The notes under the pieces are model-generated. The model searched no databases and was not told where the DNA came from. It was given only the letters and a program-made list of their open reading frames with translations. 64,000 nt of DNA from an uncultured Ectothiorhodospiraceae bacterium. GTDB lineage: Bacteria > Pseudomonadota > Gammaproteobacteria > XJ16 > Halofilaceae. The stretch is taken from the NCBI GenBank assembly GCA_913055615.1, contig CAJXKK010000006.1, positions 51,330 through 115,329 on the forward strand, read 5' to 3'. Below are positions 35,631-43,615 of the stretch, piece by piece (positions within the stretch are counted from its first letter, which is position 1; every line of letters starts with the position of its first letter). The translations under genes were made by a program, and so were the position numbers.

Positions 35631-36277
35631 GTGCGCGTAACCAGATCCTCGGCAATATCCGTACGCGGCTTGGCCGTGAGACAGGCGACCCGGTGCCCGT
35701 CGATGAACGCCTGACCACGCATCCGGCCGGCCCTCTGCCCGGCCGCGGCGAGGGCACGGCGGAGGAACTGCGGGTCCGGTTCGTGGAGATGGCCCGCAAG
35801 TCCAGCGCCGACGTCGAGCAGCTCGGTGGCATCGAGGAGCTCCCGGGACTCGTCGCAGAGATCTGCGGGGCGCATGGTTTTGACGCCGCGGCCGCGATCG
35901 CACCGGATCCGGCATTCGAGGCGCTGCGGTGGTCAGACGCCGGCGTCGCGGTCGAGGCGCGCCGCGGTCAACCTGACGACTCCTTGAGCGTCGGCCATGC
36001 CGTGTGCGGCGTCGCGGAGACCGGCACGCTGGTTTTGGCCTCGGGGCCGCAGAGCCCGATCACCCTGAGTTTCCTGCCGGATGTCCATGTCGTGGCCCTC
36101 CCGGCCGACGCCATCGTCGGCATGTACGAGGAGGCCTGGGCACGCATGCGCGCGCGTGGCGACATGCCGCGAGCCATCAACTGGATTACGGGTCCGTCGC
36201 GTTCAGCCGATATCGAGCAGACCCTGCAGCTGGGTGCCCACGGACCGATCCGGCTCGTGATCGCGCTCTACGGATGA
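35627..36277 (+). CDS. lutC: lactate utilisation protein LutC (LUD domain)
   Basis: 216 residues starting at TTG 35627, whose TTGA overlaps the lutB stop. The LUD domain is shown by AAAIAPDPAFEALRW, the CGVAETGTLVLASGP motif (about 126-140) and FLPDVHVVALPADAIVG, then ITGPSRSADIEQTLQLGAHGP near the end. It completes the LutABC lactate oxidation complex. The rare TTG start and overlap imply dependence on lutB translation. A hairpin region follows. Confidence 0.9.
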   Translation: MSARNQILGNIRTRLGRETGDPVPVDERLTTHPAGPLPGRGEGTAEELRVRFVEMARKSSADVEQLGGIEELPGLVAEICGAHGFDAAAAIAPDPAFEALRWSDAGVAVEARRGQPDDSLSVGHAVCGVAETGTLVLASGPQSPITLSFLPDVHVVALPADAIVGMYEEAWARMRARGDMPRAINWITGPSRSADIEQTLQLGAHGPIRLVIALYG

Positions 36278-36315
36278 TCCTCCGGAAGCTCTGATTAAAA
36301 CCGTGCAGCGCGTTG

Positions 36316-36376
36316 GGGAGTGATGTAGGTCGGGGTTTTTACACAGGTTCCATAAGCCCGACCTGCATCATTCCTC
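36316..36376. repeat. imperfect 20-bp-arm palindrome downstream of lutC
   Basis: GGGAGTGATGTAGGTCGGG at the left pairs with CCCGACCTGCATCATTCCTC at the right with few mismatches, around a 20-odd nt loop containing TTTTT. GTAGGTCGGG-type arms are typical of extragenic palindromic elements of proteobacteria. No U-tract follows the right arm, so it is a repeat or a processing hairpin rather than a clear terminator. Confidence 0.55.
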
Positions 36377-36423
36377 AAAAAGCACGCAGCGGCGTGGCAC
36401 GGTCGTCCGTGCGCGATCTGGAG

Positions 36424-36642
36424 CTATCCTCGTAGTACCTCCAGCCCGTGCGCAATGATATCCGGACCGCCGAGGCCCACCAGCAGGCAGGCCTGCAACC
36501 AGAACAGACGCGTCCGCTCCTGCTGCACATGGGCTTCGACCGAATCGACCGCCGCCGTTGCCGACAGGCGGAGGTCACGCTCGATATGCGAACTCAGGTC
36601 GTATACACGGGCCTCCAGACGGGGTGCGCGTCTGTATGTCGA
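36424..36642 (-). pseudogene. start-less gene remnant, C-terminal part of unknown protein
   Basis: 72 sense codons between a TGA (36643) and a TAG (36424-36426), nearly all ending in G or C, encoding a coiled helix (LEARVYDLSSHIERDLRLSA) and then a hydrophobic stretch (FWLQACLLVGLGGPDIIAHG). There is no ATG and no plausible upstream continuation, so it looks like the 3' end of a deleted gene for a membrane-tailed coiled-coil protein. The family is not recognised. Confidence 0.32.
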
Positions 36643-36914
36643 TCAAAGGGGTGTGGTGAACTGCACAGGCAGCCGACGCGCATGGCGGAGACTTTATCCT
36701 GACATGTCGCGGGTGCTTACCGGTAGAAAACGCCCGGATCCGGGCGTTTCGGCTGGCCCCGTATCAATTATCCCCGCAGAGGGATTCAGTGATCCGGCGG
36801 GGGATGCGGATGGGCGTGCGGTGCCGGGCCGCGATCGGCGCTGATCCCATTCGCTCCGCAAAGGTATCATGCGCCCGGGATGTGCCGGCGGGAGCCGCCA
36901 GCGGGATCGATACA

Positions 36915-37430
36915 TTGACCGAGTATTTCGAAACTTTCGATGAACAGGGCCGTCCGGCCGGCCTCGCGGCGCGGCCGAGGGTCCATCGTGACGGCCTCTG
37001 GCACCGGGCCGTCCATATCTGGCTGTTTCGTTCCGACGGGCGTGTCTACGTTCAGCGCCGCGCCCCCGACAAGGACGTCTCGCCCGATCGCCTCGACGTG
37101 AGCGTAGGCGAGCACCTGCAACCCGGTGAGGATTTCCGCGCGGCGGCGTATCGCGGTCTCTCCGAAGAGCTCGGTGTGGTCGACGCCAAACCGATCGAGC
37201 TTGGAGGCGAACGCCGCGTCACGCAGCATCGCCCCGAAATCGGCATCCATGATCGGGAGATCCAGCGGGCATTCCACGCCGTCTACGACGGGGAAGTCGA
37301 ACCCGAGCCGAGCGAGATCGCGGCCCTCGAACTTTGGACTATGGATCGCCTGCGGGCGGAGGCAGGGCGGTCACCGGATGCGTTCACGCCGGGCCTGCGC
37401 GCAGACCTCGCGGACCTCGATCTGCCCTGA
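36915..37430 (+). CDS. NUDIX hydrolase, YfcD-like
   Basis: 171 residues if started at TTG 36915 (LTEYFETFDEQGRPAG), which fits the start of YfcD/isopentenyl-diphosphate isomerase-like NUDIX proteins; an ATG-containing frame opens at 36789 but reads as non-coding. The Nudix box spans GEHLQPGEDFRAAAYRGLSE then ELG (about 65-87), with the metal-binding SEE intact but glycine in place of the first glutamate of the REUxEE motif. Other features: GLWHRAVHIWLF and VYVQRRAPDKD. It probably hydrolyses a nucleoside or isoprenoid diphosphate derivative; activity may be altered. Confidence 0.78.
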   Translation: MTEYFETFDEQGRPAGLAARPRVHRDGLWHRAVHIWLFRSDGRVYVQRRAPDKDVSPDRLDVSVGEHLQPGEDFRAAAYRGLSEELGVVDAKPIELGGERRVTQHRPEIGIHDREIQRAFHAVYDGEVEPEPSEIAALELWTMDRLRAEAGRSPDAFTPGLRADLADLDLP

Positions 37431-37440
37431 CGCGAAATGA

Positions 37441-37713
37441 TCAAAGATGGAGATCGTAGGAATAGTACGCGTCGTCGCGCCCCCAGCCCTCATCCTCGTA
37501 CAGGGTTTGGGCACTGACATTGTCGATGCCCGTGGACAGCGTGAGCAGGGATGCGCCGGTGCGAAGCCCGAGCGCACGCGCCTCGCGCAGTAGCATGCGG
37601 GCGACACCGCGGCGCCGGAACACCGGGGCCACGTAGAGATCGTGCAGGATCCAGGAGCGCGCGAGCGCGATCGAGTCGAGAGTGGGAACACGACGCTGCG
37701 ACCCCGGCCCCAA
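37441..37713 (-). pseudogene. GNAT acetyltransferase, C-terminal fragment
   Basis: About 80 residues of GNAT sequence: WILHDLYVAPVFRRRGVARM (motif A, acetyl-CoA binding) and NVSAQTLYEDEGW, with a normal C-terminus. The first half, with the N-terminal strands before YPTLDSIALARSW, is gone. The break near 37690 abuts the start of a rightward FAD oxidoreductase fragment. The nominal ATG at 37713 lies in foreign sequence. Non-functional as an acetyltransferase in all likelihood. Confidence 0.7.
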
Positions 37714-37980
37714 GCTATTGGGGGAGACGGCGGGTTCATTGCGCGGTGACTGGCCCGCACTGGAGGGCGATCAGACCTGCGATGTGGCGATCATCGGCGG
37801 CGGGTTCACCGGACTGTCGGCGGCCCTGCATCTCGCCCGGGATCACGGCATGGATGCGCGTTTGCTCGAAGTCGGGCCCATTGCCTGCCCGGTCATGACG
37901 GTACCGGGCAATACGGCGCCTCGCATATCGGCAAGGGCTTCGCGCTGCGCCTGTGGGCGCTGCGTGGTGCGTATCTGTAC
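37700..37980 (+). pseudogene. FAD-dependent amine oxidoreductase, N-terminal fragment (PuuB/DadA type)
   Basis: Reads LLGETAGSLRGDWPALEGDQ, then the Rossmann fingerprint CDVAIIGGGFTGLSAALHLA with the acidic end LLEVGPI. The following family segment (GWGASGRNGG) is absent: after about 37880 the frame is scrambled, and a short GASHIGKGFALRLW appears in another frame. So only about 60 N-terminal residues of a DAO-type gamma-glutamylputrescine or D-amino-acid oxidoreductase remain. No start codon is preserved. Confidence 0.65.
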
Positions 37981-38000
37981 TAGCGTTTCCAGGATCATCG

Positions 38001-39191
38001 TCAGACACCGCCTCCCGGCATCGGGGCGGCACGTCGGCGTTCGCGGACGGCCACAACAGCGATCGCGATCGCAATGGCGCCGAAAGTTACTGCGAACACG
38101 AGCGGGAACCCGACCGGCCCGAAGGCCGACATGGCGCCGCCGACGACCGAGGATCCGGCAATGCCGCCGACGCCCCACATGGCCGCGAAGGCGGCGTTGC
38201 CGGTGACCAGCGTCATGCCGGCAAACGATTCGCCGAGGCGGACGAGTGCGAGCATGTAGATCGCATAGTAGACGCCGCCCCAGACGAATACGGCGAACGC
38301 GAACAGCCAAGGGGTAGTCACTGTGAAGGGCATCGCCGCGGCGCTGGCCGCGGCGGCGGCCGCGCAGAAGATCATGACCGTGGCGCGCGGCACGCGATCC
38401 GCCACCCAGCCGATTGGATACTGCATGCTCACGCTGCCGGCGATCATCACGATCAGCAGGATCGTCCCGGTTTGCTCCGCGTAACCATGCTCGAGCGCAT
38501 AGAGCGGCAGGAACGACATGGCGCCCTCATCGGCGAGTGCGACGGCCGCGGTCAGTACCAGCAGCAGGGGCGCCAGGCGCAGGAATGCGAATACGGGGAC
38601 CGTGCGCTCGCCCGCGGGCAGCGTCGGCAGGGATCGGCGCACGGCCAGCAGGGGCAGCAGCGCGAGCAGTGGCAGCGCCGCGCCGATCAGGAACGGGGCC
38701 CAGCCGCGGCTGCCCACAATCGCGAGCAGGGCGGGGCCGAGCGCGAACCCGGCGGACAGGACGGCCGAGTAGAAGCCGATGATGCGCCCGCGGTGGTTGT
38801 CGCTCGCGATCTGATTGATCCAGCTCTCGTTGACGACGAGGATGCAGCCAAGCGCGATCCCGATCAGCAGCCGCATCGGCATCCAAAGCCAGGCGTCCTG
38901 CGTTGCGCCGATCGCGAGCAGGCAGGCGGCGGATGTGACGAGGCTGGCCACGGTCAGATCGCGCCCGCCGAAACGACGCATCAGGCGCGGCGCGAGCGGG
39001 GCCGATACGATCATGCCGATGGGCATCGTGGCGGCATTGATGCCGATCAGCCACTCGGGCACGTCCATGCGGTTCAGAATCAGCGCCAGCAGAGGATAGG
39101 TGAGGCCCTGCATGATCGTGAACACGGTCGCACAGGCCGTGATCGCGAAGGCGAGGCGCCAGATGTGTCGCTGCCGGTCGGGAGTGGTCAT
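38001..39191 (-). CDS. MFS transporter, YcaD-like
   Basis: 396 residues, about 12 membrane segments. MFS motif A-like loop APRLMRRFGGRDLTVAS after helix 2 and NHRGRIIGFYSAVLSAGFALGP between helices 4 and 5, as in the YcaD/arabinose-efflux-like branch. ATG 39191 (MTTPDRQRH) is preferred over the longer open frame. Substrate unknown. Its 3' end abuts the degenerate oxidoreductase fragment. Divergent from the KefB-type antiporter. Confidence 0.84.
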   Translation of the reverse strand: MTTPDRQRHIWRLAFAITACATVFTIMQGLTYPLLALILNRMDVPEWLIGINAATMPIGMIVSAPLAPRLMRRFGGRDLTVASLVTSAACLLAIGATQDAWLWMPMRLLIGIALGCILVVNESWINQIASDNHRGRIIGFYSAVLSAGFALGPALLAIVGSRGWAPFLIGAALPLLALLPLLAVRRSLPTLPAGERTVPVFAFLRLAPLLLVLTAAVALADEGAMSFLPLYALEHGYAEQTGTILLIVMIAGSVSMQYPIGWVADRVPRATVMIFCAAAAAASAAAMPFTVTTPWLFAFAVFVWGGVYYAIYMLALVRLGESFAGMTLVTGNAAFAAMWGVGGIAGSSVVGGAMSAFGPVGFPLVFAVTFGAIAIAIAVVAVRERRRAAPMPGGGV

Positions 39192-39329
39192 GATGACGTG
39201 CGCGGGAGTCCGGTAATGTTGCGATGGTACACGCACAATCGTACCGGCGCGGTTATGTTATCATGGCAGTCCGCTTCGAAGTGCTCCGTTTCTGACGCGC
39301 GTCCGGCTGGCGTCGAGGGAGTCCGCTGA

Positions 39330-40991
39330 ATGCCCACGTTCGATAACGTGTTCTACGAGATCAGTGCCATCCTCGCGCTCGCGACCTTCGCCGGTGTGGC
39401 CGCCCTGATCCTGCGCCAGCCGCTGATCGTGGCGTTTATCGCGGTCGGCATCGTCGTCGGCCCCGCCGGCATGGAGTGGGTCGCTGCGGCCGACCAGGTC
39501 GATCTGCTGGCCCGCATGGGGATTGCGCTGCTGCTGTTCGTGGTCGGGCTACGGCTTGATCTGCACGTCATCCGCACGGTGGGGCCGGTAGCGCTCGCGA
39601 CGGGCCTCGGGCAGGTGTTCTTTACCGCCGCGGTGGGGTATCTGATCGCCATCGCACTGGGTTTCGCCCCGATACCGGCGCTTTATATCGCTGTCGCCCT
39701 GACGTTCTCCAGCACCATCATCATCGTCAAGCTGCTCTCGGACAAGCGCGAGCTGGATACGCTGCACGGCCGCATCGCCGTGGGCTTCCTGATCGTGCAG
39801 GACATCGTGGTGGTCCTCGTGATGATCGGCCTGACCGCGCTCGGGTCGAGCGGTGCCGCCACGAGTCCCGCGCTGGAAGTGCTGCTGGTATTGCTCAAGG
39901 GGGGCGCGATGCTCGCCGTACTGGCGGCATTGATGCGCTGGGTGCTGCCGGGCCTGCTGCGGCGTCTGGCCCATTCCGGGGAACTGCTGCTGTTGTTCGC
40001 CATCGCGTGGGCGATCGTGTGGGCGAGCGCCGGCGATATGCTCGGTTTCAGCAAGGAGGTCGGTGCATTCCTGGCGGGTATTTCGATCGCGTCCACTCCG
40101 TACCGGGAACTGGTCGCCGCGCGCATGACCGGCCTGCGCGATTTCCTGCTGCTGTTTTTCTTCATCGATCTTGGCGCCGGGCTCGACCTCGGAGCGCTCG
40201 GCGCCAACCTGATGCCCGCCGCCGTCTTTTCGGTGTTCGTGCTGCTCGGCAATCCGCTCATCGTCATCGTGATCATGGGGTGGATGGGTTACCGCCGCCG
40301 CACGGGCTTCCTCGCGGGCCTGACGGTGGCGCAGATCAGCGAGTTCTCGCTGGTGCTGGCCGCGCTCGGGCTCAGTATCGGTCACCTCGATCGCGATACG
40401 GTCGGTCTGATCACCCTGGTTGGACTGGTCACGATCAGCGTGTCGACGTATATGATCCTATACTCGCACCGCATTTATCTGCGGTTCGCACCCTGGCTGG
40501 CCGTTTTTGAGCGGCGGGTGCCGTATGCCGAGACGCGGCTGCAGAGCCGGGCGTCGGACGACGGTCCGGATGTCATCCTGTTCGGCCTTGGCCGCTTCGG
40601 TTCCGCGGTGGCACGCATCCTTGCCGAGCGTGGCATCCGAGTACTCGCCGTGGATTCGGATCCTGATCGAGTGCGTTCGCGCAGTGGTGAGGGCTACGAA
40701 CTGCGTTATGGCGATGCCGAGGACCCGGAATTCGTGGGATCCCTGCCATTGGACCGCGTGCAGTGCGTGGTCAATACACTGCGGGACCCGCACGTGAACC
40801 GGGTGCTGATTCACGGTATCGAGCACAGCGGCAGCCGCCCGCGGATCGTGCTGACCGCGGATACGGACCGTGAAGCGCAGGCCCTGCGTGCACGCGGCGC
40901 CGATGTCGCTCTGGTACCGTACAGTGATGCGGCCCGGGACGCGGCGGATCGTATCCTGGCCACCGGGGAGCCTTCACCCGCGGAGGCCTGA
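39330..40991 (+). CDS. KefB/KefC-type monovalent cation:proton antiporter with TrkA-N
   Basis: 553 residues. An N-terminal CPA2 antiporter domain of about 12 helices (FIAVGIVVGPAGMEWV, SFTIIVKLLSDKRELDTLHG-like signature, EVGAFLAGISIASTPYR) is followed by a TrkA-N NAD-binding domain from about residue 410 (DVILFGLGRFGSAVARILAE). It exchanges K+ or Na+ for protons across the inner membrane, with NAD(H) regulation, and fits life at varying salinity or pH. It lacks a TrkA-C domain after the Rossmann unit. Confidence 0.9.
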   Translation: MPTFDNVFYEISAILALATFAGVAALILRQPLIVAFIAVGIVVGPAGMEWVAAADQVDLLARMGIALLLFVVGLRLDLHVIRTVGPVALATGLGQVFFTAAVGYLIAIALGFAPIPALYIAVALTFSSTIIIVKLLSDKRELDTLHGRIAVGFLIVQDIVVVLVMIGLTALGSSGAATSPALEVLLVLLKGGAMLAVLAALMRWVLPGLLRRLAHSGELLLLFAIAWAIVWASAGDMLGFSKEVGAFLAGISIASTPYRELVAARMTGLRDFLLLFFFIDLGAGLDLGALGANLMPAAVFSVFVLLGNPLIVIVIMGWMGYRRRTGFLAGLTVAQISEFSLVLAALGLSIGHLDRDTVGLITLVGLVTISVSTYMILYSHRIYLRFAPWLAVFERRVPYAETRLQSRASDDGPDVILFGLGRFGSAVARILAERGIRVLAVDSDPDRVRSRSGEGYELRYGDAEDPEFVGSLPLDRVQCVVNTLRDPHVNRVLIHGIEHSGSRPRIVLTADTDREAQALRARGADVALVPYSDAARDAADRILATGEPSPAEA

Positions 40992-41014
40992 CCGGTCGTT
41001 ACTGGACGGAGACG

Positions 41015-41986
41015 ATGATGCAGAGGTTTACGAGTGTGCTGTTCGTGGCGACGCCGGATACCGACGACGCAGACGCTTTCGAACGGGCGGTTCGGGTCGC
41101 GGAGGCGAACCAGGCCACGCTGACGATCGTCGACCTGCAGCAGGGCCCCGCCACACCCCTCGCCCGCGTGCCGGGCGGGCTTTCGCCTGAGCGCCTGCGT
41201 GCGGCGCTGGCCGCGGCAAGCGCCGACAGGCTGCAGCGGTACATCGATAACGCTGCCGGGCGCGTGGATCTCCACACGCGCACGCTTGATGGGGTGGGTT
41301 TCGTCGAGGTGATCCGGACCGTTCAGTCCGGCGGCCATGACCTCCTCGTGAAGGCCGCGATGGAGCCCGGAAGCCGGCGGCGGTGCCTGTTCAGCAGCTT
41401 TGATATGCATCTGCTGCGCAAATGCCCGGTTCCGGTATGGCTGGTCAAACCGGGCGCCGGCGGTGAGCGCTATCGACGCGTGCTGGCGCCGGTGGATGTG
41501 GACCCCGGTGGAGCCGAGAAGACCGAGCCATCGCTGAATCGGCACATCCTGGAGACGGCGGCGGCGCAGGCACTGGCGGACGGCTCCGAGCTCCACGTGG
41601 CACATGCGTGGCAGCCGGCGTACGAAGGGGTCCTGCGCAGCCGCGGTATCTTCTCGGCAGAGGACGAGGTCCAGCGGTATATCGAGTCGGAGCGCCAGGC
41701 GCATCAAGGTGCCTTCGATCGACTGGCGGACGATATGCGTTCATGGATCGGCGGTGAGAGTTGCGACTGGCTGCACCCGGTGTTTCATCTCCGCCAGGGC
41801 CAGGCCGACACCGTGATCCCGGAACTGGCCGATGAACTCGATGCCGACCTCGTGGTCATGGGCACGGTCGGCCGCACCGGTATCGCCGGACTGCTGATCG
41901 GTAATACGGCGGAGACGATCCTTGAGCGCATTGGTTGTTCGGTTGTTGCGCTCAAGCCCTCCGGTTTTCGCTCACCGATCGAGTGA
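41015..41986 (+). CDS. tandem universal stress protein
   Basis: 323 residues, two Usp domains (about 1-150 and 151-318). The second ends with the ATP-binding glycine pattern GTVGRTGIAGLLIGNTAE, while the first has no clear G-x2-G-x9-G motif. This is the UspE-like form, often linked to stationary phase, anaerobic survival or ion transporters. It follows the KefB-type antiporter by 23 bp on the same strand and is probably co-transcribed with it. Confidence 0.88.
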   Translation: MMQRFTSVLFVATPDTDDADAFERAVRVAEANQATLTIVDLQQGPATPLARVPGGLSPERLRAALAAASADRLQRYIDNAAGRVDLHTRTLDGVGFVEVIRTVQSGGHDLLVKAAMEPGSRRRCLFSSFDMHLLRKCPVPVWLVKPGAGGERYRRVLAPVDVDPGGAEKTEPSLNRHILETAAAQALADGSELHVAHAWQPAYEGVLRSRGIFSAEDEVQRYIESERQAHQGAFDRLADDMRSWIGGESCDWLHPVFHLRQGQADTVIPELADELDADLVVMGTVGRTGIAGLLIGNTAETILERIGCSVVALKPSGFRSPIE

Positions 41987-42155
41987 CAGTGACGGACGAG
42001 CGCTGCCGCTGCTACACGTGTGATGCCAGCGTTTACGAGTGACAGGCCGGATTACCGTGCTCCGCGACGGCGGCTTGTCTGGGCGGTGCATGCAGACATG
42101 CTGCAGACACGACGCGAAGAAGGTAGCCCATGCCGGAATTGCTGACGATCCTCTG

Positions 42156-42302
42156 TTGATTCGCATGGCGGTGACGTTCCTGCTGGTCGCGGCGGTTTCG
42201 GTTGCACGCACGGTGATCGCCGGGCATCTGCGCCAGCGGCAGAACGTCGCGGAGGAACGCCGCCGGCGGGCACAGTCTGTAGAGAGTGAGGTGATCAGCT
42301 GA
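42156..42302 (+). CDS. putative small membrane protein, possibly coupled to a leader peptide
   Basis: 48 residues from TTG 42156 or 45 from ATG 42165: one hydrophobic helix (MAVTFLLVAAVSVARTVIAG) followed by a basic then acidic tail. A nine-codon frame (ATG 42130, MPELLTILC) stops at 42157-42159, overlapping the TTG as TTGA, which would couple translation. It ends 16 bp before the alcohol dehydrogenase start. No family is recognised; support is the composition and spacing only. Confidence 0.33.
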   Translation: MIRMAVTFLLVAAVSVARTVIAGHLRQRQNVAEERRRRAQSVESEVIS

Positions 42303-42318
42303 TTATCGGGAGATTCGC

Positions 42319-43383
42319 ATGAAAGCGACGGTATTCATTGAGCCGGGAAGGATCGAACTGGAGGACAAGCCGGTACCCGATGTCGGGCCGAACGACGCAC
42401 TCGTGCGCGTGACGACCACGACCATCTGCGGTACCGACGTCCATATAGTGAAGGGCGAGTATCCGGTGGAGAAGGGGCTCACGATCGGGCACGAACCCGT
42501 GGGCGTGATCGAGAAACTCGGCGCCAACGTCCATGGCTACGAGGAAGGCCAGCGCGTGATCGCCGGGGCGATCTGTCCCAGCGGTTACTCCAACGCCTGC
42601 CTGGACGGTCTGCATTCACAGGATGGTCAGAGCTGTGCCCACGGGCTCAAGCCGCTGGGTGGCTGGCGCTTCGGCAACACGATCGACGGAGCCCAGGCGG
42701 AATACGTGCGCGTACCCGATGCAATGGCCAATCTGTCGCCGGTCCCGCATGGCCTGACCGATGAGCAGGTGCTGATGTGCCCGGATATCATGTCGACCGG
42801 GTTCGCCGGTGCCGAGAGCGGCAATATCCGCATCGGCGATACCGTCGCCGTCTTCGCCCAGGGTCCGATTGGCCTGTGCGCGACCGCCGGCGCGAAACTC
42901 AAGGGCGCGACGACGATCATCACGGTCGACGCGGTGGCCGAGCGTCTCGAGATCTCGAAACGCATGGGTGCCAGCTACACCGTCGATTTCAATCGCGTGG
43001 ATCCCGTGGACGAGATCATGCGCATCACCGACGGCCGCGGCGTCGATGTCGCGATCGAGGCACTGGGTCTGCAGCAGACGTTCGAGAGCTGCCTGCGGGT
43101 ACTGAAGCCGGGGGGCACGCTGTCGAGCCTGGGCGTCTATTCACAGGATCTGAAGATCCCGCTCGACGCCTTCCATGCGGGGCTCGGCGACAACCGGATC
43201 ATCACCTCGCTGTGCCCCGGCGGCAAGGAGCGGATGCGTCGCCTGATGAACGTGATCGCGAGCGGGTCTGTCGACCTGGAACCGCTGGTGACCCACCGCT
43301 ATCGACTCGACGATATCGTCGATGCCTATGATCTGTTCTCGCAGCAGCGGGATGGCGTTCTCAAGGTGGCGGTGACGCCGTAA
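42319..43383 (+). CDS. zinc-dependent secondary alcohol dehydrogenase
   Basis: 354 residues, MDR family. Catalytic zinc ligands are C37 in ICGTDVH and H58-E59 in IGHEPVG, and the later CPDIMSTGF (about 154) supplies the aspartate used by NADP-dependent isopropanol dehydrogenases (Clostridium/Thermoanaerobacter type). GGWRFGNTIDGAQAEYVRVP is also typical. The four structural-zinc cysteines of other ADHs are absent. NAD(P) domain motif VAVFAQGPIGLCA. It oxidises secondary alcohols or reduces ketones. A hairpin follows before the arginine operon. Confidence 0.87.
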   Translation: MKATVFIEPGRIELEDKPVPDVGPNDALVRVTTTTICGTDVHIVKGEYPVEKGLTIGHEPVGVIEKLGANVHGYEEGQRVIAGAICPSGYSNACLDGLHSQDGQSCAHGLKPLGGWRFGNTIDGAQAEYVRVPDAMANLSPVPHGLTDEQVLMCPDIMSTGFAGAESGNIRIGDTVAVFAQGPIGLCATAGAKLKGATTIITVDAVAERLEISKRMGASYTVDFNRVDPVDEIMRITDGRGVDVAIEALGLQQTFESCLRVLKPGGTLSSLGVYSQDLKIPLDAFHAGLGDNRIITSLCPGGKERMRRLMNVIASGSVDLEPLVTHRYRLDDIVDAYDLFSQQRDGVLKVAVTP

Positions 43384-43429
43384 TCGGGTGCGCACCGCTC
43401 ACCGGGATCGAGCAGTGCGCGGTCGCCCG

Positions 43430-43468
43430 GCGGCCCCGTTGTTGTCCTGACGGCGCGAACGGGGCCGC
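43430..43468 (+). terminator. hairpin after the alcohol dehydrogenase
   Basis: GCGGCCCCGTT (43430-43440) pairs with AACGGGGCCGC (43458-43468) over a 17-nt loop. The stem is long and GC-rich; no U-tract follows. It insulates the alcohol dehydrogenase from the arginine operon. Confidence 0.5.
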
Positions 43469-43532
43469 GGCCGAGGAGCCCTGAACGGTACCCCCGGGCG
43501 GTCGCGCCGGTTGAGGATCGATGGCCGCTTCT

Positions 43533-43546
43533 TTGATCAGGATCAA
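43533..43546 (+). promoter_or_regulatory. perfect FNR/ANR box upstream of the arginine deiminase operon
   Basis: TTGATCAGGATCAA matches the FNR/ANR consensus TTGAT-N4-ATCAA in all ten fixed positions. Its centre lies about 76 bp before the ATG at 43616, which leaves room for a class II promoter (site near -41) with a leader of about 35 nt. ANR activates the arcDABC operon of Pseudomonas under low oxygen; the same control is inferred here. Confidence 0.85.
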
Positions 43547-43615
43547 CGTGTACAAGGGTGGCTCCGCGGCAGCATGGGAGCCTAAACAGCGTTATGCCGC
43601 TGAAGGGAGTGCCCT

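Larger units (their letters stand above)
36278..36914. other. intergenic region with palindrome and gene remnant
   Basis: About 640 bp. It holds an imperfect long palindrome (36316-36376) and a leftward open frame without a start codon (36424-36642). Between 36700 and 36790 a CGCCCGGATCCGGGCG palindrome occurs (GGTAGAAAACGCCCGGATCC, then GGGCGTTT). No intact gene is supported. Confidence 0.5.
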
